In this document: positions 40,669 through 50,291 of the stretch, piece by piece | Layout of the letters: every line of letters starts with the position of its first letter | Numbering within the stretch: position 1 is the first letter of the stretch | From: Gammaproteobacteria bacterium | GTDB taxonomy: Bacteria; Pseudomonadota; Gammaproteobacteria; Steroidobacterales; Woeseiaceae | Length of the DNA: 64,000 nt | Assembly (NCBI GenBank): GCA_009937615.1 | Contig: JAACFB010000005.1 | Location: 39,263-103,262 of the forward strand | Direction: 5' to 3' | Notes under the pieces: generated by a model | Told to the model about the DNA's origin: nothing | Seen by the model: the letters and a program-made list of their open reading frames with translations, nothing else | The model's database searches: none | Program-made: the position numbers and the translations under genes

Positions 40669-40699
40669 AAAAAGGACCCCGATCGAGCGACCGGGGCCC
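40669..40699 (-). terminator. intrinsic (rho-independent) terminator oriented leftward
   Basis: On the minus strand: GGGCCCCGGTCG-CT-CGATCGGGGTCC (two G-U wobbles) followed immediately by TTTTT. Confidence 0.65.
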
Positions 40700-40907
40700 C
40701 ATACCTTCCCTGGTCCGGCCGGAGACATTATCCGGATCGGCCATCCTTGGCATGATCCTGTCGCGAGCCGCCGAACCTGCATCGACAGCCTGTCCGCCGG
40801 CCGGTTCGCATAGAATCGCATCAACCGCGGGCCTCTATGGCTTTCGTATCTCGTTGATGCATTAATAAAGGATCGGTCCATGATGATTGTCAGGAAATCC
40901 CAAGCAC

Positions 40908-41345
40908 ATGATCGGTTTGATACAGCGCGTCACGATGGCCACGGTGACCATTGATGACGAGTTAATCGGTGAAATAGGCCGCGGTCTCCTCGCACTGGTT
41001 GCGGTGCGTCGCGACGATACCGAGCGCGACGCCAAACGGCTCGCCGAGCGCATCCTTGGCTACCGCGTGTTTCCCGACGCGGATGACCGCATGAACCGCA
41101 GTCTCGTCGATGAGCGCCTGGGGCTGCTGCTGGTACCGCAATTTACGCTGGCCGCCGATACCAGAAAGGGCATGCGCGCCAGCTTTACAAAAGCCGCGGA
41201 TCCCGCGACAGGAGAGGCTCTGTTCGACAGCCTCGTTGCCAGCTGCAGGCTCAGCCTGGACGCGGTTGAAACGGGGAAATTCGGCGCCAATATGCAGGTC
41301 AGGCTCATTAACGACGGGCCGGTGACCTTTTGGCTTGAGTCCTGA
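40908..41345 (+). CDS. dtd: D-aminoacyl-tRNA deacylase
   Basis: MIGLIQRVTMATVTIDDELIGEIGRGLLALVAV...LLLVPQFTLAADTRKGMRASFTKAADP...FGANMQVRLINDGPVTFWLES. Confidence 0.95.
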   Translation: MIGLIQRVTMATVTIDDELIGEIGRGLLALVAVRRDDTERDAKRLAERILGYRVFPDADDRMNRSLVDERLGLLLVPQFTLAADTRKGMRASFTKAADPATGEALFDSLVASCRLSLDAVETGKFGANMQVRLINDGPVTFWLES

Positions 41346-41444
41346 TTCCCGCTCGCGGCGTGACGCGGGCGCGGCATTGTCGGGCCTGAGGCGGTATCAT
41401 GGAAATGATGAGAGAATACGGGGCCATGTCCCAGGAGTTTTACG

Positions 41445-41675
41445 ATGTTATCAGGCATTAGCTGGCCACAATTGTTGATCGTGCTGGTCATTGTGCTCGC
41501 GATCTTCGGCACCAAACGATTTCGCACTCTCGGTTCCGATCTCGGTAATGCCGTCAAAGGTTTTCGTTCGGCCATGAATGACGCCGAAAAAACAAAAGAG
41601 CAGCTCAGCGACGACTCCGGCGAGGACGCCGACTTTGACAACACTCCGGTTGAAGAGACCCGTAAAGACGCTTAG
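41445..41675 (+). CDS. tatA: Sec-independent protein translocase TatA
   Basis: [40 protein letters not shown]. Confidence 0.94.
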   Translation: MLSGISWPQLLIVLVIVLAIFGTKRFRTLGSDLGNAVKGFRSAMNDAEKTKEQLSDDSGEDADFDNTPVEETRKDA

Positions 41676-41689
41676 GTCGGCCGCCAACC

Positions 41690-42025
41690 ATGTCCGGAGT
41701 CGGCAGTTCCGAATTTATTCTTTTGCTCGTGATCGGGCTTATTGTCCTCGGGCCCAAGCGGCTGCCCGAAATCGCGAGCCAGATTGGCGGCTGGATTGGC
41801 CAGGCGCGGCGCATGACACGGGCGATGCGTCGCCAGCTCGAAGACGAACTGAGCCTCGAAGAAAGTAAAAGCATCAACCCGGCGCCTGCCGCCGCCCCAA
41901 CGACACCTCAGGACGTTGAACAGCCGACCCCGAACGATGACGACTCCTACTCTCCGTTGCACGACGGCGGCGCCGATCCGGCAACGGCAAGCGAAGCCCA
42001 GGCTCCGAAGGAACCCGACAAGTGA
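41690..42025 (+). CDS. tatB: Sec-independent protein translocase TatB
   Basis: MSGVGSSEFILLLVIGLIVLGPKRLPEIASQIGGWIGQARRMTRAMRRQLEDEL. Confidence 0.93.
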   Translation: MSGVGSSEFILLLVIGLIVLGPKRLPEIASQIGGWIGQARRMTRAMRRQLEDELSLEESKSINPAPAAAPTTPQDVEQPTPNDDDSYSPLHDGGADPATASEAQAPKEPDK

Positions 42026-42789
42026 CCGGGACCGACGACAACGAGGATGAGAATCTTGCTGAAGGCACGCTGCTCTCGCACCTGATCGAGCTCCGCAGCC
42101 GGCTGGTGAAAATCACGGCCGCCGTTATCGGTTTGTTCATCGCATTACTTCCGTTTGCGCAGCGCATCTTCGAGATCGTTGCACAACCCCTGGTGAAGGT
42201 GTTGCCGGGGCAGCAAATGATCGCGACCGATGTCGCATCGCCGCTGCTGACGCCGTTCAAGCTGACTTTTTTCGTGGCGCTGTTTGTCGCAATGCCCGTC
42301 GTTTTGTACCAGGTCTGGGCATTCGTCGCGCCCGGGCTTTATTTGAAAGAAAAGCGCTTCGCATTTCCATTGCTGGCGTCGAGCATACTGTTATTTTATG
42401 CCGGCATAGCGTTTGCGTACTTTGTCGTGTTCCCGCTCGTGTTCGGCTTCTTTACCGCGATTACACCGTCGAGCGTAGAGATGATGACCGATATTGCGTC
42501 TTACCTCGACTTCATTATCAAGATCATCATGGCTTTCGGCATCGCATTCGAAGTGCCCGTCGCGACCGTGCTGATCGTCTGGACCGGGCTCACGACCCGC
42601 GAGAAGCTCGGAAAGGCGCGACCCTATGTATTCCTGATCTGCTTTGTCGTGGGCATGCTGCTGACGCCGCCGGACATCATCAGCCAGACGCTGCTCGCCG
42701 TACCGGTTTATGTGCTGTACGAACTCGGCCTTCAAATGTCGCGCTTCTTCGTCCGTGAAAGCCGCGACGCTCCGGACCAGGGCAGCTGA
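42022..42789 (+). CDS. tatC: Sec-independent protein translocase TatC
   Basis: LSHLIELRSRLVKITAAVIGLF, VALFVAMPVVLYQVWAFVAPGLYLKEKR, GMLLTPPDIISQTLLAVPVYVLYELG. Confidence 0.96.
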   Translation: MTGTDDNEDENLAEGTLLSHLIELRSRLVKITAAVIGLFIALLPFAQRIFEIVAQPLVKVLPGQQMIATDVASPLLTPFKLTFFVALFVAMPVVLYQVWAFVAPGLYLKEKRFAFPLLASSILLFYAGIAFAYFVVFPLVFGFFTAITPSSVEMMTDIASYLDFIIKIIMAFGIAFEVPVATVLIVWTGLTTREKLGKARPYVFLICFVVGMLLTPPDIISQTLLAVPVYVLYELGLQMSRFFVRESRDAPDQGS

Positions 42790-42871
42790 ACCTGCCGACA
42801 TCAACCCGCAGGCGCGGCCGTAGGTGCATCCGGTCGGGAAATCGTGTCAAGAGACAACCGCGAGGGCAGTT

Positions 42872-44374
42872 ATGAGCGAGAGCGCAGCGCAACAGCCACA
42901 GGTCTTCGGCCACCCGCGCGGTTTGATGACACTGTTTTTCACCGAGATGTGGGAGCGCCTCAGCTACTACGGCATGCGGGCGCTCCTCGTGCTGTTCATG
43001 ACGGACCAGGTCATGGACGGCGGCATGGGGCTCGACGACCGCTCGGCTACGGCGATTTACGGCATCTATACCGCGCTCGTCTATGTCGTTGCATTGCCGG
43101 GAGGCTGGATTGCCGACAGGCTGCTCGGGGCTCAGAGGGCCGTTTTTTTTGGCGGCATTATTATCATGTCGGGTCACTTCGTACTCGCCATACCGTCCAC
43201 GCAGGCATTTTTCATCGGACTTTTGCTCGTCATCGCCGGTACCGGGCTGCTCAAGCCCAACGTCAGTGCCATTGTCGGTGAGCTATACCCGGCCGGCGAT
43301 CCGCGTCGCGACGGCGGCTTCAGCATCTTTTACATGGGCATCAATGTGGGCGCCTTTTTCGGGCCGCTGATATGCGGAACCCTGGGGCAAAGCGACAACT
43401 ACGGGTGGCACTGGGGCTTCGCCGCCGCGGGCGTCGGCATGCTGTTCGGCCTCATCCAGTTCTGGTTGACCAAACACCACCTCGGCAATGCTGGCCTGCA
43501 TCCGGACAGCTCGGGCGACCCGACGGTCGATGCCGAGCGGCGCCGGCGAGGCTGGATTGCTGTCAGCGTCGCCGTGACGGCCGTAGTCGTCTTCGTCGCC
43601 ATAGCCATCTCGGGCGGCGTCGCGCTCGACCCGCTGGCTATTTCGAATCAATCCACGAAATTCATCGTCGGCATGGCTGTGGCATTTTTCGCGTTTGTGC
43701 TGATTTTCGGAAAGCTGACGGGCGATGAAAAGAAGCGCACATTCGCCCTGATCATCCTGCTCATGGGCTGCGCCATGTTCTGGTCAGGCTTCGAGCAGGC
43801 GGGCAGTTCCCTGAACCTGTTCGCGGATCGCTATACGCAGCTTGAGTTCGGCTGGCTTTCGATTCCGTCGACATGGCTGCAGTCGGTCAATTCCTTTTTC
43901 ATCATCCTGTTTGCGCCCGTCTTTGCATGGCTTTGGGTCGCGCTCGCTGCGCGGAACCTCAACCCATCGTCGCCCGCCAAGTTCGGCATGGGTCTCGTTC
44001 TTCTGGCGCTCGGTTTTCTCGTGATGGTTGCCGCAGCTGCGATCGTTGCCGATGGCGACAAAGTAATGCCCACCTGGCTGATAACGACCTACCTGCTGCA
44101 CACCCTGGGCGAACTCGCCCTGTCGCCAGTCGGCCTGTCGGTGACGACCAAGCTTGCGCCGCACCGGTATGTCGGCCAGATGATGGGGATGTGGTTCCTG
44201 GCATCGGCACTCGGCAATTTGATTGCCGGCCAGATCGCGGGCGAATTCGATTCAGAAAACGTAGCCGCGTTTCCCGATCAGTATCTTCAGATCGCGATGA
44301 CCGTCGGCGGCGCCGGGCTGATCATGCTGTTCCTCACGAAGCCGATCAAAAACCTCATGCGCGGCGTCGACTGA
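42872..44374 (+). CDS. POT/PTR family peptide:H+ symporter
   Basis: GHPRGLMTLFFTEMWERLSYYGMRALLVLFMTDQ, GGWIADRLLGAQRAVFFGG, GTGLLKPNVSAIVGELY, FYMGINVGAFFGPLICG. Confidence 0.94.
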   Translation: MSESAAQQPQVFGHPRGLMTLFFTEMWERLSYYGMRALLVLFMTDQVMDGGMGLDDRSATAIYGIYTALVYVVALPGGWIADRLLGAQRAVFFGGIIIMSGHFVLAIPSTQAFFIGLLLVIAGTGLLKPNVSAIVGELYPAGDPRRDGGFSIFYMGINVGAFFGPLICGTLGQSDNYGWHWGFAAAGVGMLFGLIQFWLTKHHLGNAGLHPDSSGDPTVDAERRRRGWIAVSVAVTAVVVFVAIAISGGVALDPLAISNQSTKFIVGMAVAFFAFVLIFGKLTGDEKKRTFALIILLMGCAMFWSGFEQAGSSLNLFADRYTQLEFGWLSIPSTWLQSVNSFFIILFAPVFAWLWVALAARNLNPSSPAKFGMGLVLLALGFLVMVAAAAIVADGDKVMPTWLITTYLLHTLGELALSPVGLSVTTKLAPHRYVGQMMGMWFLASALGNLIAGQIAGEFDSENVAAFPDQYLQIAMTVGGAGLIMLFLTKPIKNLMRGVD

Positions 44375-44527
44375 GAAACGTCACTCTTTCCATCGGCCAT
44401 CGCCGCAACGTCGAATCGGAGCAGGGTCATTTCAAGGCCTCCGTGCAGCGGATAGTTCAGGGCGGCGAGCCTGACGGGCTTCGGCCGATTCAGTAAACTC
44501 TGTGACACCATCAGACGGGATGCCCTC

Positions 44528-46072
44528 ATGTCCGGAGAAAAACAGGCAGTAACGGTCAGTCGGGCCACTGGCGTACTTGGGGCCGTCGAACGGATCGGCA
44601 ACAAGCTACCCGATCCGACAGTGCTTTTTATCGCTTTGCTGTTCATCGTCTGGGTGCTGTCTTGGCTGCTGTCGTATATCTCGTTCGCCGTGATCGATCC
44701 GAGGTCGGGTCAGCCCATCGTGATCATCAACCAGCTGACCGGGACCGGCATGGCGACCTTTCTGACCAATATGGTCACAAACTTCGTCGGCTTCGGCCCC
44801 GTCGGCACCGTGCTGGTCGCCATGCTGGGCATCGGCGTTGCCGAGCATTCCGGTTTCATCACCACCGCCATTCGCGCGCTCTTGAACGTGACGCCCAGGT
44901 TCCTGTTGACCCCAATGGTGGTGCTCGTCGGTATCGTCAGTCATTCTGCTGTCGACGCTGGTTATGTCCTTGTAATCCCGCTGGGCGGCGTGATTTTTTA
45001 TGCGGCGGGCCGGCACCCGCTCGCCGGGATTGCCGCGGCATTCGCCGGTGTGTCCGGGGGGTTTTCGGCCAACTTCGTGCCCTCCGCGCTGGACCCGCTA
45101 TTGCAGGGACTGACCCAGGGTGGCGCACAGCTGCTAAACCCGGATGTTGCGGTAAACACACTGAACAATTACTTCTTCACGACAGCTTCGTCGCTGTTGA
45201 TCATCGGGCTGGGGTGGTGGCTGACGGATCGCGTTGTTGAGCCGCGGTTGCGGGAAACCGCGATCGACGGCGACGCCGAGGACCTTCCCGAAGTTCACGA
45301 TCTCAGGGGCATGGAACGTAAAGGACTGAGGTGGGCGTTAATCGTCATGGTGCTCGGCCTCGCTCTGTTGTTCATTACCCTGTTTCCGGCGGGTTCGCCT
45401 TGGCGCGACGCCGACGGCAACCTGGCAAGCTTCGGCGCGCCGATCATGCGGTCAATCGTGGCGTTGATCTTTTTCCTTTTCCTGCTGCCGGGAATTGTTT
45501 TCGGCTACGTCTCAGGTTCGTTCAAGGGCACGAAGGACATCATCGAAGGCATGACGCACGCGATGCACAGCATGGCCTATTACCTCGTCATCATGTTCTT
45601 CATCGCGCAGTTCGTGTACGCCTTTGGCGCCTCGAATCTCGGGACCCTGCTCGCGCTGGAGGGAGCGGCCGCCCTCAAGGCGCTTGCCATGCCGTCCGCC
45701 GTTACGATCGTCGGCATTGTCATCCTGACCGGATTCGTCAACATCTTCATCGGCTCGGCAAGTGGCAAATGGGGCTTGCTCGCCCCGATTTTCGTGCCGA
45801 TGTTAATGACCCTCGGTATTTCTCCGGACCTGACCCAGGCCGCTTATCGAGTCGGCGATTCGAGCACGAACATCATTACGCCGCTGATGCCTTACTTCCC
45901 GCTTGTCGTCGTGTACTGCCAGCGCTACGTGAAAAACACGGGAATAGGCACGCTGGCGGCAATGATGCTGCCGTATTCAGTCTGGTTCCTGGTGTCGTGG
46001 ACCGCGTTCCTGCTGATCTATTACGCGACCGGTCTGCCTCTGGGAATCCAGTCGAGCTACACGTACCCGTAA
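44528..46072 (+). CDS. AbgT family transporter
   Basis: VERIGNKLPDPTVLFIALLFIVWVLSWLLS, GFGPVGTVLVAMLGIGVAEHSGFITTAIRALL, FVNIFIGSASGKWGLLAPIFVPMLMTLG, GDSSTNIITPLMPYFPLVV. Confidence 0.92.
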   Translation: MSGEKQAVTVSRATGVLGAVERIGNKLPDPTVLFIALLFIVWVLSWLLSYISFAVIDPRSGQPIVIINQLTGTGMATFLTNMVTNFVGFGPVGTVLVAMLGIGVAEHSGFITTAIRALLNVTPRFLLTPMVVLVGIVSHSAVDAGYVLVIPLGGVIFYAAGRHPLAGIAAAFAGVSGGFSANFVPSALDPLLQGLTQGGAQLLNPDVAVNTLNNYFFTTASSLLIIGLGWWLTDRVVEPRLRETAIDGDAEDLPEVHDLRGMERKGLRWALIVMVLGLALLFITLFPAGSPWRDADGNLASFGAPIMRSIVALIFFLFLLPGIVFGYVSGSFKGTKDIIEGMTHAMHSMAYYLVIMFFIAQFVYAFGASNLGTLLALEGAAALKALAMPSAVTIVGIVILTGFVNIFIGSASGKWGLLAPIFVPMLMTLGISPDLTQAAYRVGDSSTNIITPLMPYFPLVVVYCQRYVKNTGIGTLAAMMLPYSVWFLVSWTAFLLIYYATGLPLGIQSSYTYP

Positions 46073-46073
46073 T

Positions 46074-46937
46074 TCAGTCGCCGATGCACGCGCCGGCGTA
46101 AGCCTTGTCGACACCCGAGTTTTCGAGCTGACACTCGTTATCGTAGGTAATGCCATCGAGACCGCAGACCGGCAGGTATTCGCGCGTGCAGTTGCGGCCC
46201 TGCTGTTCGCATAGTCCGGCGTAGTCGATGCGGATGCCGCGGCGCTCGGAATGGCAGGCGTTGCCATAGGTCAGGCCGTCCGCGCCGCAGACGGGCACGA
46301 ACAGCGACGGGCAGCGACGAACATCGCAGCCGCCCTCTGTAAAGACCGTTATACCCGCGCGTTCTGCATCGCAGGCATTTTCATAGGTAAACCCGTCGTC
46401 GCCGCAAACCGGGGCCACGACTTTCGGGCAATTGTCGACATCGCACATCCCCAGGTGCTGCACGGGTACGCGCGCGACATCAGCCTCGCAGCGATTGACA
46501 TAGCTGCGGCCGTTCATGCCACAAACCGGATCGCCGCCGCTCGGACAGCCGCTCGGAGTACAGGCACCGAGGCCAGCGATCTCCACGCCCGACTGTGACG
46601 CGAAACACTCGTTGATATACGTGTTGCCATCGATCCCGCAGACCGGATCGAACTCCTCGCCGCAGCTCGTTTCCGCTGTCTCGCAGCGCCCTTCGCCGGC
46701 GATCTCGACGCCGGCGGCGCGCGCGACGCAGTCGTTGCTGTAGGTCTGACCGTCTGCGCCGCAAACCGGGTCATACTGCATCGTGCACGGCGTCGCAGCC
46801 GCCTGCGCCAAACGCACGTCCTGACCTCGGGTAAAGACGTAGTCGTCGAGCTCATTGGCACTGCCCGAGGCCCCGGCCGCAATCATCAACACGGCCGCAA
46901 ACACTCGATGCGCCGTTCCTGGTCCGCTGGTGTTCAT
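46074..46937 (-). CDS. secreted protein with six tandem Kazal-type serine protease inhibitor domains
   Basis: Signal peptide, then six repeats of C..x..PVCGxDGxTYxNxC...C ([22 protein letters not shown]...; [22 protein letters not shown]...). Confidence 0.9.
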   Translation of the reverse strand: MNTSGPGTAHRVFAAVLMIAAGASGSANELDDYVFTRGQDVRLAQAAATPCTMQYDPVCGADGQTYSNDCVARAAGVEIAGEGRCETAETSCGEEFDPVCGIDGNTYINECFASQSGVEIAGLGACTPSGCPSGGDPVCGMNGRSYVNRCEADVARVPVQHLGMCDVDNCPKVVAPVCGDDGFTYENACDAERAGITVFTEGGCDVRRCPSLFVPVCGADGLTYGNACHSERRGIRIDYAGLCEQQGRNCTREYLPVCGLDGITYDNECQLENSGVDKAYAGACIGD

Positions 46938-46965
46938 GTCGTCCTTTCTGACTTGATACCCCGTC

Positions 46966-47736
46966 TTAGAGCATGCCCGCGTTTTCGGGTTCAACAAATG
47001 ATTCGAGCACCTCACTGATCGGGATCAACTCGAAGCCATCACTGGCCAGTGTCGGCAGTCTCCGCTCGAGAAATGCGAGCGTTTCAGGATAAGGGTGACC
47101 GATCGCGACGGCAATGCCCTGCCGCTCCGCCAGTGCCTTCAGGCGATCGAACTCACGGGCAAGCGACTGCGCTGAACGGTCGTTATCGAGAAAGACATCA
47201 CGCTTCGCGGCCGCGACGCCGGCCTCGTTAGCGATCTGCAGGGCGATGCTCTTGTGCGTGGTGTAGCTGTCCACGAAGAACAGGCCGTCGCGGGACCGAA
47301 TCTCCTGCATCAACCACTGCATGTGTCCGGGATGCCGGGTCAACAAGCTGCCGCGGTGCCCACTGATGCCAATAGCGAACGGCACCGAATCGAGCGCTTC
47401 GGCAAAAGCCTTCCGAAAACCCGTATGGCTCATATCGAGCGTAATGCCGCCCGGCTCGACGACATCGTGATGCTCAACCGCCTGCAAGGGAAGGTGCAGC
47501 AATACTTCCTTGCCACGCAGGTGCGCCGTTTCCGCGAGCGTGCGGCCGCGCGGCGTGGCCGGGAGAATTGCATAGGCGAGAGGGCCGGGCAGGTCTATGG
47601 CGCGGCGGCCAGCGTCAAGCTCGTAACCCAGGTCATCGATAATAATCGCGATGCGTGGTGGCAGTTCCGACGACGGCAGCGGTACCGGTAGCGCTGCGAT
47701 CAAAGCCGCAAACAGGGCCAGCCGGCAGCGGTTCAT
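46966..47736 (-). CDS. divergent polysaccharide deacetylase family protein (YibQ-like)
   Basis: [59 protein letters not shown]; downstream of ctpA/envC. Confidence 0.88.
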   Translation of the reverse strand: MNRCRLALFAALIAALPVPLPSSELPPRIAIIIDDLGYELDAGRRAIDLPGPLAYAILPATPRGRTLAETAHLRGKEVLLHLPLQAVEHHDVVEPGGITLDMSHTGFRKAFAEALDSVPFAIGISGHRGSLLTRHPGHMQWLMQEIRSRDGLFFVDSYTTHKSIALQIANEAGVAAAKRDVFLDNDRSAQSLAREFDRLKALAERQGIAVAIGHPYPETLAFLERRLPTLASDGFELIPISEVLESFVEPENAGML

Positions 47737-48965
47737 TGGACGCTGCTATGCATCACCCGCCGATGTTGCAGCTGACTGAGCGCCTCGAGCAACTGCGCAT
47801 CGTTTTCGCGGTCCACGCCGACCGTCAGGCTCAAATCGGGGAAGCCCGGCGTATCTTGAACGAATATGTCCGGCGTTATTCCGGTCTCGTGAATCGAGCC
47901 GCCCGAGGGAGTGAAATATCGCGACGTCGTGAGCTTGATCGCTCGACCTCTCGACAGCGGCATCACGGTCTGTACCAACCCCTTCCCGAACGTCGCTGTT
48001 CCGACGATGACCGCGCGGCCGTGATCCTGCAGTGCACCAGCGACGATTTCGGACGCCGACGCCGAGCCATTGTTGACAAGCACTATCATTTCGGCGCCGT
48101 CGAGCACATCGCCTCGATGCGCTGAACGCGTAAATCGCGAGTCCGTCGTGCGCCCATCCGCGCTGACGATGATGCCCGAATCGAGGAACAGGTCCGAAAC
48201 GTCGACGGCTGCTTCGAGTACCCCACCAGGATTGTTGCGCAGATCCAGCACCAGGCCCTCGAGCATGCCGCCTTTTTCCTCCTGCATTGCATCGATGGCC
48301 CGACTCAGCTCACGCGCGGTCGTTTCACTGAACTGGTTGACCCGCACGTAGCCGAAAGACGGCTCCAGGGCCTCCTGGTAGACGCTGGCGACGCGAACGA
48401 CTTCACGGCGCATTTCATGGACAATCGCTTCGTCGTCCCGCAACACGGTGATGCTTATTTTCGAGCCCCGCCGCCCGCGCATGCGGCCGATGGTTTCCTG
48501 CAGCTTGTCGGCGTCTACCGCAATATTGTCGACGGCGATAATCTGGTCGCCGCTGCGAATTCCGGACCGCGCCGCCGGAGATCCTGCTATCGGTGTAATG
48601 ACGCGGATGACGCCGCCAACGTCGGAAACCTCGATCCCGACCCCGGTGTAGGTGCCGGTCGTGCTGATCCGAATGTCCCGATATTCATCAACGTCGAGAT
48701 ATTGCGAGTGAGAATCGAGATCGGCGACCATGCCGCGAATCGCGCTCTCAAGCAGCACGCTGTCATCGATCGGTTCGACATAATCGCGCTTCACGCGCTC
48801 CATGACTTCGGCCAGCAGCCGCGCCTGATCCCAAGCCAGTTCTTCCGTGCCGGGGTCATTGCGCCCGGCCAGCAGGCCACCACCGAAGGACAGGCTTACG
48901 CCCATCAGGGTGCCGATAACCAAAACCAGAATCGCTCTGGTTTTCAATGACATATAGGTCTCCAA
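47733..48965 (-). CDS. ctpA: S41 family carboxy-terminal processing peptidase
   Basis: PDZ TGVGIEVSDVGGVIRVITPIAGSPAARSGIRSGDQI; LRNNPGGVLEAAVDVSDLFL; VNNGSASASEIVAGALQDHGRAVIVGTATFGKGLVQTV. Start may be the internal MSLKTR. Confidence 0.95.
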   Translation of the reverse strand: METYMSLKTRAILVLVIGTLMGVSLSFGGGLLAGRNDPGTEELAWDQARLLAEVMERVKRDYVEPIDDSVLLESAIRGMVADLDSHSQYLDVDEYRDIRISTTGTYTGVGIEVSDVGGVIRVITPIAGSPAARSGIRSGDQIIAVDNIAVDADKLQETIGRMRGRRGSKISITVLRDDEAIVHEMRREVVRVASVYQEALEPSFGYVRVNQFSETTARELSRAIDAMQEEKGGMLEGLVLDLRNNPGGVLEAAVDVSDLFLDSGIIVSADGRTTDSRFTRSAHRGDVLDGAEMIVLVNNGSASASEIVAGALQDHGRAVIVGTATFGKGLVQTVMPLSRGRAIKLTTSRYFTPSGGSIHETGITPDIFVQDTPGFPDLSLTVGVDRENDAQLLEALSQLQHRRVMHSSVQ

Positions 48966-49057
48966 AAACGTCCGGCCCTGGCGCTGCGCCGGGCCGGGTC
49001 ACCGACGATAGCATAGCGCCGCGTAGCCGCCTATACGCCGCGGTCACGTTTTGCGGA

Positions 49058-50218
49058 TCAACCTCCCGGGCGCCGGGTCACCCATTGCCGTGGATTGACC
49101 GGCTGCGTCCCGCGCCGAATCTCGAAGTAAAGCGACGAGCGCGCCTGACCGCCGCTATCGCCGACGGTAGCGATGACATCTCCGGGCGCGACCCAGTCGC
49201 CAGCGTTCTTGAGCAGCGTCTCGTTATAACCATACAGGGTCATGTAGCCCTCGCCATGATCCACGACGACGAGCAGGCCCAGGCCGGCCAGCCAGTCCGA
49301 AAACACCACCCGGCCGTGATAGACAGAGCGAACTTCGCGGCCCCGGGGGGCGCCGAGAACCACTCCATTCCATTTCACCTGATCCGCCGCACGCGGCTGG
49401 CCGAAGTCGTGCAGCAGCGTGCCGGACACCGGCCAGGTCAGGCGACCCTTGTGCTCGCTGAAGGGCTCTTCCGAGGTGATCGGATAGTCCGACAGGATGC
49501 TCGTCAACTCCGCTATCAACCTGGACAGATCCCTTTCCTGGGCGGACAGCCGTTCGATTTCCTGGCCCTCATCGGCGATTTTGCCGCGCAGCGAAACGAG
49601 GAGCTGCTGACGCTTTTCCTGTGCTTTGTTCAGTTCGGTAAGCTCGGCATACCGCGCCTGCGCCAGTTCGACGATACGCGCCTCTTCGGCGGCCGTTTCG
49701 CGTCGAAGCTCTTCAAGCTCGCGTATGTGGCCGGTAACCGCCTCCATATTGGCGGCGCGATATTCGTTTAGGTAGCCGTAGTACGCCATGAGCCGGCCGA
49801 GGGTTGCCGGGTCGCGCTGGCTGAGCAACAGCTTGATTCGCTCCTGGTTGCCATTCATATAGGCCGCTCGAACCTGCTCTGCCAGTTCCGCAGCCTCCTC
49901 GTCGAGCTCGGCCTCGCGGGCAGCGAGCCTGGCGTCGAGTTCGGCTTTGCGCCTTGTGCTTTGGTCGCGCTGACGCTCGAGCTCCTTGAGCCGGCTGCGT
50001 TGCTCGGCGATCGCAATTTCAGCTTTCTGAAGCTCCGCGGCGACACGATCCCTTGCAGAGGCGCTTTCGTCCAGGCTTTTCTTGAGGGCGCTGATTTTTT
50101 CGCGGACCTCCACGAGCTCCTGCTCTTTGATCTGGGTTAGCTCCCCGTCCGCTTGCTGCGCACCGGCCGGGATAGCCGTCAAGGCAAAAAGCAGTAACAG
50201 GGCAATGAGCGGCTTCAT
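49058..50218 (-). CDS. envC: murein hydrolase activator EnvC
   Basis: Signal peptide MKPLIALLLLFALTAIPAGAQ, long coiled coil, degenerate LytM/M23 domain LTWPVSGTLLHDFGQPR...VYHGRVVFSDWLAGLGLLVVVDHGEGYMTLYGYNETLLKNAGDWV. Confidence 0.93.
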   Translation of the reverse strand: MKPLIALLLLFALTAIPAGAQQADGELTQIKEQELVEVREKISALKKSLDESASARDRVAAELQKAEIAIAEQRSRLKELERQRDQSTRRKAELDARLAAREAELDEEAAELAEQVRAAYMNGNQERIKLLLSQRDPATLGRLMAYYGYLNEYRAANMEAVTGHIRELEELRRETAAEEARIVELAQARYAELTELNKAQEKRQQLLVSLRGKIADEGQEIERLSAQERDLSRLIAELTSILSDYPITSEEPFSEHKGRLTWPVSGTLLHDFGQPRAADQVKWNGVVLGAPRGREVRSVYHGRVVFSDWLAGLGLLVVVDHGEGYMTLYGYNETLLKNAGDWVAPGDVIATVGDSGGQARSSLYFEIRRGTQPVNPRQWVTRRPGG

Positions 50219-50291
50219 GGGTGAGCAGTTTGGTATAATGCGTCTTTTGCCACAACCTGGGCGCGGCATCTTCCGCCCCTGACATTCAGCC

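Noticed and set aside
40597-40881. 94-aa minus-strand ORF upstream of dctP
   Set aside because: Runs straight through the intrinsic terminator and AT-rich patch; no domain or SD signal. A non-coding transcript is a better explanation.
46074-46900. DNA-level repeats resembling an array
   Set aside because: Spacing of ~110-130 nt comes from diverged Kazal domains in a coding frame, not from identical DNA repeats.
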